DNA of 64,000 bases, taken from positions 3,906,001 through 3,970,000 of the forward strand of contig NZ_CP063812.1 in the NCBI RefSeq assembly GCF_015277855.1. Reading direction: 5' to 3'. Position 1 is the stretch's first letter. Every line of letters starts with the position of its first letter. The notes below the pieces were generated by a model, which had not been told where the DNA came from, made no database searches, and was given only the letters and a program-made list of their open reading frames with translations. Positions 29,068 to 39,095 of this stretch are shown in pieces. A program made the position numbers and the translations under genes. The stretch is from Microbacterium cremeum (GTDB lineage Bacteria > Actinomycetota > Actinomycetes > Actinomycetales > Microbacteriaceae).

Positions 29068-30330
29068 CTAGCCGTCGATCGCAGCCTGGATCCGGCCCGA
29101 CATGGCCTGCCACGCGTCTGTCGGGTCACCGGCGGTGCCGTTGACGAGCGCCGACTGAGTGGAGCCCCAGTTGTCCCATACCGCGCCCATCTCGGGGATG
29201 GCCGGCATCGGCACACCCGTGAGACCCACCTCGCCGAACGCGCCGACGTCGGGGTTGTCGGCTGCGGCGATCTCGAACGCGGAGATCCGGGCGGGCGGGC
29301 GTCCCCCCGCCTCGTACAGGGTCAGCTGTGCTTCTTCGCTGCCGAGGTAGTTCACGACGAACTCGTTCGCAGCCAGTGCGTTGTCGCTCTCCGAGCTGAC
29401 GAAGAAGCCTTGCACGCCGACGAACGGGGTCGGCGCCTCTGGGCCTGCCTGCGGGATGGCTTCGATGGCGTAGTCGATACCCGCCTCCTGGAACGCGGGC
29501 AGGTTCCAGGGTCCGGAGAGCATGTACGGCGACTTCCCCGCTGCGAACTCGTCGCGTGCGATGTCACCGGTGATGCTGGTGTTGATCACACCATCGGCTC
29601 CCCACTCGACAAGCTTGGCGGCGAACTCATTGCCGCCCTCGGAACCGATGAGCAGCTGGTCGGGGTCGTAGCTGCCGTCCTCGCTGATGCCGAAGAGGGG
29701 GGCCCCGTAGGAGGTCTGGATCGGGTAGAGGTGATAGGGGTCGGAGTCCACGGGATCGGAGGGGACGAGCACCGGATACTGCGCCGCACCGCTTGCGACG
29801 ACCTCCTGGCCGGCGGCGATCAGCTCGTCCCAGTTCGCCGGGGTCGAGTCGGCCAGCGCCGTATTGCGCACGAGCGCGATGTTCTCGAGAGATACCGGAA
29901 GGCCGTACGTGACGCCCTCATAGCTCATCGCGCGGACGCCGACATCGGAGAAGTCGTTCACGGTGTCGCCGAGCTCCAGCGGCGCGACGACGCCGTTCTG
30001 AACGAGCTGGCCAAGCCAGTCGTGGCCGCCGACCATGACGTCGGGCCCCTCGCCGGTCGGAACCTGCTGGATGAAGTCGTTGCGCATCACATCGCCGTAC
30101 TCTTTCTCGACGAGCTCGACCGCGATGCCCCTGTCTTCTTCGAACTTTGCCGCGATCTCCTGCATCTCCTCGATGCGGTTCGCGTCGACCCAGACGGTGA
30201 GTGACGAGGACGCGTCCGTCTGCGCATCACCGTCATTGCCGTCGTCTGCGGCCGAGCAGCCCGCGAGCGTGGTAGCGAGGATGACGCCGCCTGCTGTGAT
30301 CGCGGCCGCCGTTCTCCGATTCACCTTCAT
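29068..30330 (-). CDS. malE: Maltodextrin-type solute-binding lipoprotein
   Basis: 420 residues. A lipoprotein signal peptide (MKVNRR, hydrophobic stretch, lipobox LAGC near residue 25) is followed by an acidic Ser/Thr-rich linker and a family-1 extracellular solute-binding domain (LTVWVDANRIEEMQEIAAKFE, WDELIAAGQEVV, SPYMLSGPWNLPAF). It should be tethered outside the membrane and feed the MalF/MalG permease encoded downstream. A LacI-type operator lies 36 bp upstream. Confidence 0.92.
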   Translation of the reverse strand: MKVNRRTAAAITAGGVILATTLAGCSAADDGNDGDAQTDASSSLTVWVDANRIEEMQEIAAKFEEDRGIAVELVEKEYGDVMRNDFIQQVPTGEGPDVMVGGHDWLGQLVQNGVVAPLELGDTVNDFSDVGVRAMSYEGVTYGLPVSLENIALVRNTALADSTPANWDELIAAGQEVVASGAAQYPVLVPSDPVDSDPYHLYPIQTSYGAPLFGISEDGSYDPDQLLIGSEGGNEFAAKLVEWGADGVINTSITGDIARDEFAAGKSPYMLSGPWNLPAFQEAGIDYAIEAIPQAGPEAPTPFVGVQGFFVSSESDNALAANEFVVNYLGSEEAQLTLYEAGGRPPARISAFEIAAADNPDVGAFGEVGLTGVPMPAIPEMGAVWDNWGSTQSALVNGTAGDPTDAWQAMSGRIQAAIDG

Positions 30331-30365
30331 TGGTGGTGCCTTTCTGCGTGATTGTCAGGCCGGGA

Positions 30366-30379
30366 TGCAAGCGCTTGCA
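30366..30379. promoter_or_regulatory. LacI-family operator upstream of malE
   Basis: TGCAAGCGCTTGCA is a perfect 14-bp palindrome with the central CG typical of LacI-family (MalR-type) operators. It sits in the 85-bp gap between the AAC(3)-like stop and the malE start. Either LacI-family regulator in the window could bind it; the one at the end of the transporter cluster is the better candidate. Confidence 0.75.
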
Positions 30380-30415
30380 CTCTCACGAACGCGCGAGCAC
30401 CATTCCCGGGTGCGA

Positions 30416-31279
30416 TCATGCTGGCAGACCGTTACTCAAACTGCAACTGCTTTCATGTCCGTTGAAAGTGATCTTCATCTTCTGAGTAGCGAAGTCCACC
30501 AGTTCCACCATCGACATGGCGCGGCAGATCGCAGCGCCGATGTTCGTGGTGCGGACGTGTCCGCCCGAGTCGAAGTCCCGGCCGATCGACGCGAATGCCG
30601 CGTCGTCAACGACCGGCTCCTCCCATGTCACCCACTGTCGCGCGCCCGAGACAGCGAGCGGCGCTCCATTGCGTACGAGCGCCCGCTCCCCGCCCTCCGC
30701 GGCACGGTGTTCGGCGAGGTGAAGGCTCGTGCACTTGTCGAATCCGACTCCGAGCAACACGACCACGGCGTCGAGCGCGTAGAGCCGAGCCAGCGGCGAC
30801 GACTCACCGAATGGAGAGTTCAGTTCATGGACGTGGGTGATCTCCCGCGCCTCCAAACCTGCTGCGGCAAACGAGCGATGCGGATGCGGACTGCGGTGGG
30901 CGTCGGGCTGGAGGCGAAACAGTTCCGCAACGGCACCCATCGAGCGGGTCGGCGTGAGCACCTCGTCGAACGCCGGCAGGCCCTGCCGCACCTGCGCTCG
31001 CGCGGCAGGGCCGAGCGCGGGATCGTCTAGGAAGTCCGGATCGCATAGTTGCCAGCTCTGTGAAGGCATGACAACGGTGCCGAATGGGCCGACCGCCTCA
31101 CGCAGCGCCGCGATCACGGTCTGCTCGCCTCCGGCGACCACACCGAAGCTCGACAATGACGCATGCACGAGAACGACCTGGCCGGGTTCGACGCCCAGGG
31201 TCGCCAGGCCGGTGCGCAGCTCGGCCCCCGTGACGATTGTTGAACTGAATGCACTGTCAGCTCCTGCAAGACTTTTCAT
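30416..31279 (-). CDS. AAC(3)-family N-acetyltransferase-like protein
   Basis: 287 residues matching the aminoglycoside 3-N-acetyltransferase fold: VLVHASLSSFG and GTVVMPSQSW near the N-terminus, the acetyl-CoA region SPHPHRSFAAAG, and LLGVGFDKCTSLHLAEHR with the family catalytic-region His. AAC(3) enzymes acetylate 2-deoxystreptamine aminoglycosides; related proteins (YokD/FrbF type) use other amines, so resistance cannot be assumed. It lies between malE and a divergent LacI-like gene. No promoter or strong ribosome site is clear; starts other than the ATG at 31279 were not in frame. Confidence 0.8.
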   Translation of the reverse strand: MKSLAGADSAFSSTIVTGAELRTGLATLGVEPGQVVLVHASLSSFGVVAGGEQTVIAALREAVGPFGTVVMPSQSWQLCDPDFLDDPALGPAARAQVRQGLPAFDEVLTPTRSMGAVAELFRLQPDAHRSPHPHRSFAAAGLEAREITHVHELNSPFGESSPLARLYALDAVVVLLGVGFDKCTSLHLAEHRAAEGGERALVRNGAPLAVSGARQWVTWEEPVVDDAAFASIGRDFDSGGHVRTTNIGAAICRAMSMVELVDFATQKMKITFNGHESSCSLSNGLPA

Positions 31280-31309
31280 GTCAGCAAGTTTGGCGTACGA
31301 TCGCGGCCC

Positions 31310-32209
31310 ATGACAATGTCTCGCCGACCGACGGTGGTCGATGTCGCCCGACTCGCAAACGTTTCCACGGCAACGGTGTCACGGGCGCTGTCAAGACCGG
31401 AGTTGGTCGCCGACCGCACGCTGATGCGGGTCGGGAGGGCGATCACCCATCTGGGATACGAGCCGGTGGAAGCAGCCCAACTCCTCAGCCGCAGTGGACG
31501 GGGTCGACTCGGAGTTCTTGTGACGGCGGGCGCCGACGTCGAGGCCGTCGAGCTGGCTTCATCGTGCGTGCGGGCAATCTGGGTGCGCGAGCGAAGCTCC
31601 TCCCTGCACTTCGTCCCCGCGAGCGGGCGGCCCCGCGACCAGTACCTTCGTCGCCTTAGTCAGGCGCACTCGCTTGACGGTGTGATCGATCTGGACGCAC
31701 AGCTGTCCCGCGCCGAGGTGGGCGCGGCGGGCCAGACGGAACAGACGCTTCTTCGGGCAGCAAGGCATCCTCTCCTCGGCGCAGAGGTGGGGCGCCGCGT
31801 CGGCGCTTTGCTGCCGCTGCGGTCAGCTGATCTTGTCGTCGCGGTCGGTGGGGCACGTGATCGTTCTCTGGCGCGATTTTCCGGACTCGCCGAAACCGTC
31901 TCACGCGGGATCGCCTGCTGGCATGACGGATCGTTCGCAGGCGCGGTGGGTGCTTTCACCGAGCAGCTCGATCGCCGGGCACGTCAGCGCCGCGACGCGC
32001 GCGTCGCCTATGTCGCGCTGGACGCCGTCACGGCGGCGGCCGGATCGTTCTCATTGGAGCGCCACGATTCGATCGCGCCACTGATCTGCGCCGTATCGCA
32101 TCCGCTCGCGGACGCTCGCAAAGTGATCATACTGCCGAGCCGCACAGGGGCGATCGCGACGGTGCTAGTCGAGACGCTCCTAACGCAAATCGACCGCGCC
32201 CGTTTCTAG
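31310..32209 (+). CDS. LacI-type regulator with an atypical effector domain
   Basis: 299 residues. Residues 7-55 are a standard LacI helix-turn-helix (TVVDVARLANVSTATVSRAL). The remaining 240 residues lack the usual periplasmic-binding motifs: I see no conserved N-x-F-x-x-x-hydrophobic segment and no F-D-D/N stretch near the C-terminus. Either the effector domain has diverged strongly or it is a different module. It is divergent from the AAC(3)-like gene and convergent with the GH13 gene. Confidence 0.75.
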   Translation: MTMSRRPTVVDVARLANVSTATVSRALSRPELVADRTLMRVGRAITHLGYEPVEAAQLLSRSGRGRLGVLVTAGADVEAVELASSCVRAIWVRERSSSLHFVPASGRPRDQYLRRLSQAHSLDGVIDLDAQLSRAEVGAAGQTEQTLLRAARHPLLGAEVGRRVGALLPLRSADLVVAVGGARDRSLARFSGLAETVSRGIACWHDGSFAGAVGAFTEQLDRRARQRRDARVAYVALDAVTAAAGSFSLERHDSIAPLICAVSHPLADARKVIILPSRTGAIATVLVETLLTQIDRARF

Positions 32210-32238
32210 TGCACGCTATGGTTCCCGACGCCGCACTC

Positions 32239-34176
32239 TCAGAGCCCCGCCCGGGCCAGGTCGATGACGCGCCCCGCGTCAGCTTGAGGACTCCGGGCGA
32301 CGGTTGCCGTGTCCTCAACGACGCGCCACACGGCGAAGGCGAGCCCCGTTGACGTGATGCGGACCTCGTCTGCGAACTGCTCTGCGGCTGCTTCGCCGAA
32401 AGTGACGGCCGCCTCGCCCACAGCGCCGAAAGCGCCACAGGGGAGCTGAACGGTGGCAGCGCCGCTGGATGCGAAAACCAGTACCACCTCTTCGCTGGCC
32501 TCCCGGACGAAGATCATGCATTCGTCGTCTGCGTGCAACCACCGCAGCCCGCCGCGCTGCAGCGCTCTGGACCCTAGACGGAGCCGCGCGAGGCCGCCGT
32601 ACGCTTCGGCTAGCCGCGGCGTGTCACCCCACGGCAGCGGGGTGCGGGAGTCCTCGCCATGCGTGCCGCGCAATCCGAACTCGTCGCCGGCGAAGATCAC
32701 CGGCGTGCCCGGCAGTGTCATTGACAGGCCGGCCGCGACGATCTGCGCGGCATCATCAGCCTGCTGAGCGAATCGTGGCGTGTCGTGCGTGTCGATCGCG
32801 TTCATGGCAAGTTCCCGCACCGCCCAGGGGTAGGGCGCCGTGAAATTGCGATAGCTCTTCACGACATCGGCTGCGGAGTAGCGCGGCTCGACGCGGAACG
32901 GGATCCCGAAGTGGTGGGCGGGATCGCCGCTCGGCTGGCGGAGCCAATGCCATACGGGGCGGGTGAACGCCGAGTAGCTCATCGGCGCCTGCCATCCCTC
33001 GCCGTCGAAGTCGCCTGCGGCATCGTTGGTTGACTCGGCGTAGAGGACTCGTCCCGGAGCGGTCGTGTCCATCGTCTGTCGGACGGTGCGCTGAACATCC
33101 CGATTCAGGTCGACGTCCCTGAGGCGTCCGGTCATGTTGGCCACGTCGATACGCCATCCGTCCAAGTTGAACGGCGGCTGGAGCCACTTGGCGACCACGC
33201 TCTCCGGACCTTCGATGAATCGCCGGCGCAATGTGTCGGACCCCCAGTCCAGCTTGGGGAGCGAGGGAACTCCGTACCAGGCGACGTACTCGGTCTGCTG
33301 GGCGTTCGTCCAGTAGTAGAAGTCTGATTCCTCAGCCGACGGGTTTCCCAGCGCGGCCGTGAACCACTCGTGGGCGGCGCCGGTGTGATTGGTTGTCAGA
33401 TCACCAATCACACGCATACCGCGAGCGTGAACGGCTTCCACTAGCCGGATGAGGGCCGGGTCACCGCCGAGGAGCGGGTCGACGATGTCGAACGTCGACG
33501 CGTCGTATCGGTGGTTCGATCGGGCGGGGAAGAACGGTGTGAGGTAGATCAGGGTGACACCGAGGCGCTCGAGGTGGTCGAGGTGTTCCACGATGCCGTC
33601 CAGATCACCGCCGAACCATTGCCGAGACGTGTGGGGACCGGTAGAGATCACCGGCGCGGTCCATTCTGCGGCTTGGGCCCAGTCAGGCAATGAGCGATCG
33701 TCGGCCGCCGCGGAACGCGCGAAGCGGTCGGGGAAGATCTGATACATCACCTGCGATGCCGCCCACTCAGGAGCGGGGTCAAACGTCGTGACGCGGAAGT
33801 CCCGGCTATCCGTCGGCTCGATGCGATCTACGCCGTCTGCCGACAGCCACCAGGCATCCCCGTCGATTGTGTTGAGCAGGAACCGGTACCGGGTGACCTG
33901 GTTGGGGATTTCAAATTCGGCTGTCCACCATTCGCACCCGCCGCCTGTGCCAGTCACCGGTGCGGTAGCCGCCATCGAATGGAAGCACGGCTCTCCGTCG
34001 GAGACGACCCTGACGGCAGCTGACCCGATGCGGCCAAACTCCACGGGAACCCGCAGGCGCACCGTGTAGAGCCCACCGAGAATCGGCGTCCGGATTGGCG
34101 CATACAGTTCGGAGCCGTCGTGGTGCGGGAGCGCGTGAAGGGATGTCATTGGCAGGCTTTCTGGCTTTTCGGTCAT
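32239..34176 (-). CDS. GH13 alpha-glucosidase/neopullulanase-type enzyme
   Basis: 645 residues. An N-terminal carbohydrate-binding-like domain (residues 25-125) precedes a GH13 catalytic barrel with all four conserved regions: DLTTNH (259-264), GWRIDVAN with nucleophile D344, LYAES with acid/base E381, and AIDTHDT with the third Asp. There is no signal peptide, so it is probably cytoplasmic and cleaves imported maltodextrin, cyclodextrin or pullulan-derived oligosaccharides. The neopullulanase-like layout and the nearby MalEFG-type transporter support this. The ATG at 34149 is an alternative start. Confidence 0.88.
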   Translation of the reverse strand: MTEKPESLPMTSLHALPHHDGSELYAPIRTPILGGLYTVRLRVPVEFGRIGSAAVRVVSDGEPCFHSMAATAPVTGTGGGCEWWTAEFEIPNQVTRYRFLLNTIDGDAWWLSADGVDRIEPTDSRDFRVTTFDPAPEWAASQVMYQIFPDRFARSAAADDRSLPDWAQAAEWTAPVISTGPHTSRQWFGGDLDGIVEHLDHLERLGVTLIYLTPFFPARSNHRYDASTFDIVDPLLGGDPALIRLVEAVHARGMRVIGDLTTNHTGAAHEWFTAALGNPSAEESDFYYWTNAQQTEYVAWYGVPSLPKLDWGSDTLRRRFIEGPESVVAKWLQPPFNLDGWRIDVANMTGRLRDVDLNRDVQRTVRQTMDTTAPGRVLYAESTNDAAGDFDGEGWQAPMSYSAFTRPVWHWLRQPSGDPAHHFGIPFRVEPRYSAADVVKSYRNFTAPYPWAVRELAMNAIDTHDTPRFAQQADDAAQIVAAGLSMTLPGTPVIFAGDEFGLRGTHGEDSRTPLPWGDTPRLAEAYGGLARLRLGSRALQRGGLRWLHADDECMIFVREASEEVVLVFASSGAATVQLPCGAFGAVGEAAVTFGEAAAEQFADEVRITSTGLAFAVWRVVEDTATVARSPQADAGRVIDLARAGL

Positions 34177-34468
34177 CGATCAGACGGTGATCCCGAGAGA
34201 TTAGCAAACTCGTGCAGTCATTGAAATCAGTTGCAAGCTCGTAGCAGACTGCCGTGTGGCTATACGAGAAGCCGAACCGCGGCGAGGCCGGACATACAGT
34301 CGAACCGGCTGTTGTCAGAGTGCGTCGGATGCGTCAGACTCACGTTCGTGAAACGTCTTGCAGATGCTGGTACGGTGGTGGCCCGCGTGATCGCCGGTGG
34401 TGACTTCATTCGTGAAGCGTCAAAACCTATGCGGAGAGCATGCTGCCCAGTCAGCGAATGGAGCGCGC
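34177..34468. other. Divergent intergenic region, no gene
   Basis: This 292-bp gap separates the divergent GH13 and nucleotidyltransferase-like genes. It includes partial LacI half-sites such as TTGCAAGC near 34232 but no complete palindrome. I see no RNA gene. It marks the shift from the sugar locus to the accessory island. Confidence 0.5.
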
Positions 34469-35257
34469 ATGACCGCGTCTGAGCGCTTCGATGCAATGAG
34501 CGCGGCTCTAGCGACCTCCGTGGGGGAGCGTGAGGGTCTCATCGGCCTCGTGCTGCTCGGTTCCGCATCGGATGAGGCGCGTGGTCGCCGTGACGAGTGG
34601 TCGGACCACGACTTCTTCACACTCATTGAAACGGGGCGAGGCGCCGAGATTCGACCCGATCTGTCGTGGCTTCCCGACTACGACCGCCTGGTGCTCACGG
34701 CGAGGGAAGGCGACATCGGCTTCGTCGCCCTGTACGACGATGCGCACATCTTCGAGTTCGCCCTGGCGGACGCTGAGGAAGTCGACGGCGCCCGCGCCGG
34801 GGACGCCGCGGTCGTCGTCGATGACAAGTCGGGAACGACAGCCAGGTTGCTGGCACGGGCGCGGGCACGCGCCAGCGAGGAGGACCGGTTCGACCCGGCG
34901 AACGACGTGCGCCTTGTGCTCGTGAAGCTGCTGATCGGCGTCGGCAGGGTGCGGCGTGGCGAGGCGCTCAACGGCAACGCATTCATCAGGCAGTGGGCGG
35001 TGCAGCTTCTGGTGCGCGCCATTAGGGGGCGGTTCGCCGCAGCATCCACCGCTCTCCGCGACACGAACGATCCGATGCGGCGTTTCGAGCTCGACTTCCC
35101 GATCTGGGGCGCGCGCATCGCCGCAGCGCTCGACCTGCCGATCGAGGAGTCTGCACTGAACCTGTACCAACTCGCGCGTCAGATCCTTGAGCCCGGCTGG
35201 AGCGAGTTCCCTTCACGAGCGGCCGACGTCGTCGCTCTGCGCCTCGGTTGGACCTGA
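34469..35257 (+). CDS. Nucleotidyltransferase-fold protein
   Basis: 262 residues. LVLLGSASDEARGRRDEWSD, followed by HDFFT, provides the G-S-x(n)-S-D-x-D signature of polymerase-beta-like nucleotidyltransferases, with a longer-than-usual insert between the two parts. The C-terminal half is helical. The ATG at 34469 was chosen because GGAG precedes it at good spacing. The fold is shared by aminoglycoside adenylyltransferases and by MNT-type antitoxins. No HEPN partner is adjacent, so a MNT-HEPN toxin-antitoxin pair is not supported; substrate is unknown. Confidence 0.7.
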   Translation: MTASERFDAMSAALATSVGEREGLIGLVLLGSASDEARGRRDEWSDHDFFTLIETGRGAEIRPDLSWLPDYDRLVLTAREGDIGFVALYDDAHIFEFALADAEEVDGARAGDAAVVVDDKSGTTARLLARARARASEEDRFDPANDVRLVLVKLLIGVGRVRRGEALNGNAFIRQWAVQLLVRAIRGRFAAASTALRDTNDPMRRFELDFPIWGARIAAALDLPIEESALNLYQLARQILEPGWSEFPSRAADVVALRLGWT

Positions 35258-35570
35258 ATCCGCCGTGTCCACGCGCCGCCACAATCGTCAATACGATGTG
35301 CGCGTGGCGAACCTGCGCTGTCAAAAAGGCCCAGAGACTGAGCGCAAGCGTGATTGTCCCAACCATCGCTACGCATGGGCGCTGGGCACCGCTCGCCAAC
35401 GGCGCCGACAGTTAATCTCGCTCGAGCAGACGCCCTAACCCAAAGCTGCGCGAGATCTCCTCCTGCAGCGCATCCCGATCGGTGTAGGTTCTGAATCAAC
35501 GTAGCGACAGGGAGTTCCGCAGGATCCGGCGAGGTTCTATGGATGCCTGCCGCCTCTTCGCTCGGTCCGC
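35258..35570. other. Gap with a possible minus-strand gene tail
   Basis: No complete gene lies in these 313 bases. On the minus strand, about 35418-35490 reads YTDRDALQEEISRSFGLGR and LLERD before a stop, which looks like the end of a real protein whose upstream part is missing. I could not identify it. The region lies immediately downstream of the HEPN gene stop. Confidence 0.3.
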
Positions 35571-36692
35571 TCAGCTGACCGCGCTAGTCCCAGATTTCAG
35601 CAGTCGGAGTTCCAGGACGCGCTGCCACTTCACCACGTTGGTCGCGTCGTCCGGCCGGAGGGTGCGCATGTGGGCGAGGCGGTTGCGTATCGGCATGATC
35701 TGAGCGCCGAAGCGACGCCAGAATGCGGCGTTGAGACCGAGGTCCCCGATCTCCGTCCTGTCCTTCAGTTGCAGCAACTCCCCGAGAGAGAGCCACTCCA
35801 GTGGATCGCGAAGGTGCTTGATGGAGGTGGCGGCAAGGTATGCCTCTTCTGTCGCACGTTCCAACACCTTTTCGGTGAGGTCAGCGTTCAGGCATTGCTG
35901 CCGCCAACTCCCGCCCCACGCGGTCACTGCCCGCTTGCGGATCTCGCGGCGAATGATCCGCTCGATCTTCCACAGCCCGGCGCTGACGTCGGTTAGCTGG
36001 TGCTGGGGATCCAGGTCATCCGAGAGGACGTCATCGAGTGCTGACTTCAGGGGGACGAGATGCTTGGAGAAGTTCCAGCTTCGGGTTGCGCCGTTCGGGG
36101 CAGTGATTCCGGCTCCGTCGAGAGCCTCGAGCTCTCGCGCGGAGAGCGTGCTCAAGGCGGTTTCTCCGGTGAGCATGCTTTCGTAAAGGGCTCTGTCCAG
36201 GGACGCGCAAAGCTCCGGCCCTAGCTCGCTCAATGCCTGCCGCAGCAGAGGTGTGGGGTCCGTGCCATCCTCCACGCACGCTGGAAACCCTTCCGGTCCG
36301 TTCGATTTGACGACTGGCGCGTGCGCGAAGCTCGCGTCATCGAGGAGCGAGCTCCCCACGACTGCGGGGTATGCGATCCGAGGTGCCCTCGAGAGCAGCA
36401 CGACCCGGGTGCCCGCGTCGACGTCTGCGAAGACGCGCTCCCGCAGCGCACCCATAGCGACGTCAGGGCTGGTGACCGCGAGGTCCTCCATGTTGTCGAG
36501 GAGGAGGGTGCCTTCAACGCGCTCCCTGTCGGGCTTCATGTACGTGCGGACAGTCTGGACGGCCAGGTGGGACGAGGTCAGGGCGCGGCGGGCGGGTTCG
36601 TTGCTGGAGCCGAGTTGCAGGAACACCACCCGCAGTTGCTCAGCCTTCTGGTGGATGAGCTCCACCCACGCGGAGTAGTCGACGGCGCTCAC
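35571..36692 (-). CDS. HEPN-domain protein, probable RNase of the four-gene operon
   Basis: 373 residues. The C-terminal third is helical and ends in the HEPN ribonuclease signature RNRLAH (R-x4-H, near residues 337-342), preceded by [15 protein letters not shown] and [11 protein letters not shown]; overall it resembles the Swt1-type HEPN domain. The N-terminal half (about 1-200) contains alternating hydrophobic strands ([22 protein letters not shown]) with no family I recognise. Its ATG overlaps the stop of the IF2_N-NTPase gene by 4 bp, implying coupled synthesis and a functional pair. It is the last gene of the operon. HEPN RNases are typical effectors of defence and toxin systems; that role is inferred. 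Confidence 0.75.
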   Translation of the reverse strand: MSAVDYSAWVELIHQKAEQLRVVFLQLGSSNEPARRALTSSHLAVQTVRTYMKPDRERVEGTLLLDNMEDLAVTSPDVAMGALRERVFADVDAGTRVVLLSRAPRIAYPAVVGSSLLDDASFAHAPVVKSNGPEGFPACVEDGTDPTPLLRQALSELGPELCASLDRALYESMLTGETALSTLSARELEALDGAGITAPNGATRSWNFSKHLVPLKSALDDVLSDDLDPQHQLTDVSAGLWKIERIIRREIRKRAVTAWGGSWRQQCLNADLTEKVLERATEEAYLAATSIKHLRDPLEWLSLGELLQLKDRTEIGDLGLNAAFWRRFGAQIMPIRNRLAHMRTLRPDDATNVVKWQRVLELRLLKSGTSAVS

Positions 36693-38497
36693 ACCAGCTC
36701 CAGGATGACGCTCGCCTGATACTCGCCATCGCGCTCGTATATCAAGCCAAGATCTTTGAGCCGGCGCACGGCAACGTGTTCGCTGGGGGCGAGTTCCTTG
36801 AAGTCCCCCGGGTCGTCCATCAGCAGCTCGAGCATCACTGCCTCGGTCGCGTAGTAGCGCTTGACGTGCTGGATCATCTCTTCGATGTTCCCCTGGACGC
36901 GGCTCTTCCAGTCGTCCAGTTCGGTCAGCACAGCCGAGCGGATCATGGTGCGTTGGAACACATCGGTAGGGAGGTGTCGCACGACGGCAGAGCTGAGGTT
37001 CCGGTAGAGATACGCGTGGCCTCCGGATGCCTCGTGGAGAGCTTCCAGGGCGCCAGGCTCGATCTGTATCCCCATTTTTCCGCCCACGGTGCTCGCAAGC
37101 TCATCAGCTTCCTCACGTTCCAACGGCTTCACATAGACGGCTTTGGCCCACGAGAACAGGGGATTCGGACGTCCATAGAGCCGGCCGGCCTCGACGATGG
37201 CGCTGGTGAGGCCGGACAGTACGAACGTGAAGTTCTCGGACTCTTGAACGATGCTGCGAAGTGCGGACAGCAGCTGTGCGACGCGTGGCATGTCGCCTTC
37301 AGCGATGTCGATCCGGTCTGCCGGGGTCAGGTACTCGATCTCGTCCAGGAGCAGGAGAATCCGATAGCCGTCCTTCCACAGGTGTTTGAGGATCACCTGC
37401 AGGGCGTTCTTCAACTCAAGGATGGACGGCCGATCGGACAGCTGAGATAGCTCCTGGGTGCGCAGCTTGTGCGTCTTGAGTTCGGCGATGAGCCGGCGGC
37501 GCAGATCGCTGACGATGTCGTCGGTGGGATCCTCTGGCGGCGAGGGGAAGGCTTCAAGATCCATCAGCACGGTCACAATGTGGTCGTCGTGAAGTTCTTC
37601 CTTCAGTTGCATGAGGATGCTCGTCTTGCCTGACTTCCGCAGCCCGAACACGCCCGTCACCTGCTGGTTGAAGACGTCGTCCCGCAGAGACTGCAGCAGG
37701 GTGCGGCGGCCGAAAAAGCTCGCTCCAAACACTGGGGTCGTCATGTAGAACAGGTCCCGCGCATAGATATGGTTGCGCAGCAAAGTGATCAGGGACAGCT
37801 CATCCTCGTCGTCGATCAGGAAGGGGATGGCGAGCTTCGACGGTCGAGACCAGTCGTTGAGCTTGATGCCCAGTCGCTGATCCGGGGACCACATGAAGAA
37901 GATGTCTGGCGTGACCGGCTGGTCCTTCTTCGCCAGCTCGCGAGCGGCCGCCTCGAACGTGCGGACTTGCAGGTCTTCGTGGGGACTGTAGAACAGCATC
38001 ACCTCACGCGTGAAACCGAACCCAGCTTCGATTGCGCCGCTGAATCGCACGTGCACGATCACGCAGTCTTTGAAGCCGTCCTGTTTGCATGGTCCGGCGT
38101 ACACGACCTGTGACCCGAGACTGCGCAATGCGTCTAGATGATCGCCGAAGGCGGGGAACCGCTGCCTGGTCTTCTGGATGTTTTTGAGCAGATCGGGGTG
38201 ACGCGGCACGGGAACTGCGCCTGCGCGCCACCCGTGCTGACGGGACGACGGCGCGGTGGGGTCGAAGGTGGGGCTGTCCACGTACGGGTCGACGTGATCA
38301 CGGCGCACGGGTGAGGGGCGGGGCGCGGGCCGAGGTGTGCGCACTCCGAAAGTCGCTCTCACTTTCGCGGCGACCGGCGCTTCGATGGTGGACGATGGGC
38401 TCTTGACGTACTCGCCGAGCAGCTTCAAACGCGCAAGCACCGTTGCGGCGTCGACACCGAGCTCGCTCGCGAGTTCGTGAACTCGAATCTTGGCCAT
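36689..38497 (-). CDS. IF2_N-domain fused to P-loop NTPase
   Basis: 602 residues. Residues 1-51 are a close match to the IF2 N-terminal domain ([19 protein letters not shown], ending SSTIEAPVA). A Pro-rich linker (52-98) and an unclassified region (100-250) follow. The NTPase begins with FFGRR (261-265), Walker [10 protein letters not shown] (285-293), Walker [10 protein letters not shown] (380-388) and a sensor-like VLSG (426-429), typical of STAND/AAA_16-type ATPases; the C-terminus (545-602) looks like a winged helix. The ATG at 38497 opens the IF2_N domain directly; a longer frame starts at 38530. It overlaps the HEPN gene by 4 bp. In true IF2 the domain is RNA/ribosome-associated, so ribosome sensing is a tempting but unproven idea. 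Confidence 0.85.
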   Translation of the reverse strand: MAKIRVHELASELGVDAATVLARLKLLGEYVKSPSSTIEAPVAAKVRATFGVRTPRPAPRPSPVRRDHVDPYVDSPTFDPTAPSSRQHGWRAGAVPVPRHPDLLKNIQKTRQRFPAFGDHLDALRSLGSQVVYAGPCKQDGFKDCVIVHVRFSGAIEAGFGFTREVMLFYSPHEDLQVRTFEAAARELAKKDQPVTPDIFFMWSPDQRLGIKLNDWSRPSKLAIPFLIDDEDELSLITLLRNHIYARDLFYMTTPVFGASFFGRRTLLQSLRDDVFNQQVTGVFGLRKSGKTSILMQLKEELHDDHIVTVLMDLEAFPSPPEDPTDDIVSDLRRRLIAELKTHKLRTQELSQLSDRPSILELKNALQVILKHLWKDGYRILLLLDEIEYLTPADRIDIAEGDMPRVAQLLSALRSIVQESENFTFVLSGLTSAIVEAGRLYGRPNPLFSWAKAVYVKPLEREEADELASTVGGKMGIQIEPGALEALHEASGGHAYLYRNLSSAVVRHLPTDVFQRTMIRSAVLTELDDWKSRVQGNIEEMIQHVKRYYATEAVMLELLMDDPGDFKELAPSEHVAVRRLKDLGLIYERDGEYQASVILELV

Positions 38498-38549
38498 GAA
38501 TCTCCTCTGGGAACCCTCTTGTGCCAACATCCTTGCGCGCCGCTGCCCG

Positions 38550-39095
38550 TCAGGTCGCGCACCATGTCAACCAGATTGCCCGGGTCTGCACGTGGGCCAG
38601 TTTCTCTCGATGACCGCCGAGCTCGCGGACGTAGTCGTAAGCGTCGTCTGCCGTCAGCAGGCCGATGCGTGCGGCGAGTCGAAGCAGATCCCAGGTCGTG
38701 TAGGTGCGGATGCCGTGCTCCTGGGCGCGTTGGGCGGCAGACCGGTCGTCGGTGACGAAGAAGGCGCTCAGGCCGCGGTTGGTGATGATCGAGATCGTCT
38801 CCGCTTCGCCGAGATGGCGAGTGGGCGCGTCGCCGGGAGCGGCCAGGGAGGTGCGGATCGTGGTGGTGTCGACGATTTCCTGACCAGTCTGCAATCGGAG
38901 CGGCTCACCGAAGATGGTGTGCGCCTGGGTCATCGTCTCAAGGCCCGGTTCGTTGGCGCTGCGGTCGCATTCGCCGGCGACGGTTCCGCACCATCTGCCG
39001 TTGTCACGGACCAGGGTGGTCAAGAGATCCATCCGTTGGATTCGCGCGAAGCGCACGAGGACGGTGTTATCGGGGAGCAGGAGATGTGTGGTCAC
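38550..39095 (-). CDS. PIN-domain nuclease
   Basis: 181 residues. Acidic residues fall in the PIN order: D9 (LLLPDNTVL), E42 (AGE), E97/E99 (HLGEAET) and D116/D117 (FVTDDRS), with the hydrophobic strands between them. PIN proteins usually cleave RNA (tRNA, rRNA or mRNA). The GTG start overlaps the ImmA-gene stop by 4 bp (GTGA). XRE-ImmA/PIN gene pairs look like toxin-antitoxin or defence modules. The NTPase gene begins 52 bp downstream. A long upstream extension in the same frame overlaps the ImmA gene and was rejected. Confidence 0.8.
   Translation of the reverse strand: MTTHLLLPDNTVLVRFARIQRMDLLTTLVRDNGRWCGTVAGECDRSANEPGLETMTQAHTIFGEPLRLQTGQEIVDTTTIRTSLAAPGDAPTRHLGEAETISIITNRGLSAFFVTDDRSAAQRAQEHGIRTYTTWDLLRLAARIGLLTADDAYDYVRELGGHREKLAHVQTRAIWLTWCAT

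Noticed and set aside
34469..36692. MNT-HEPN toxin-antitoxin pair
   Set aside because: The nucleotidyltransferase-like gene faces the HEPN gene on the opposite strand with a 313-bp gap, and the HEPN partner by overlap is the NTPase.
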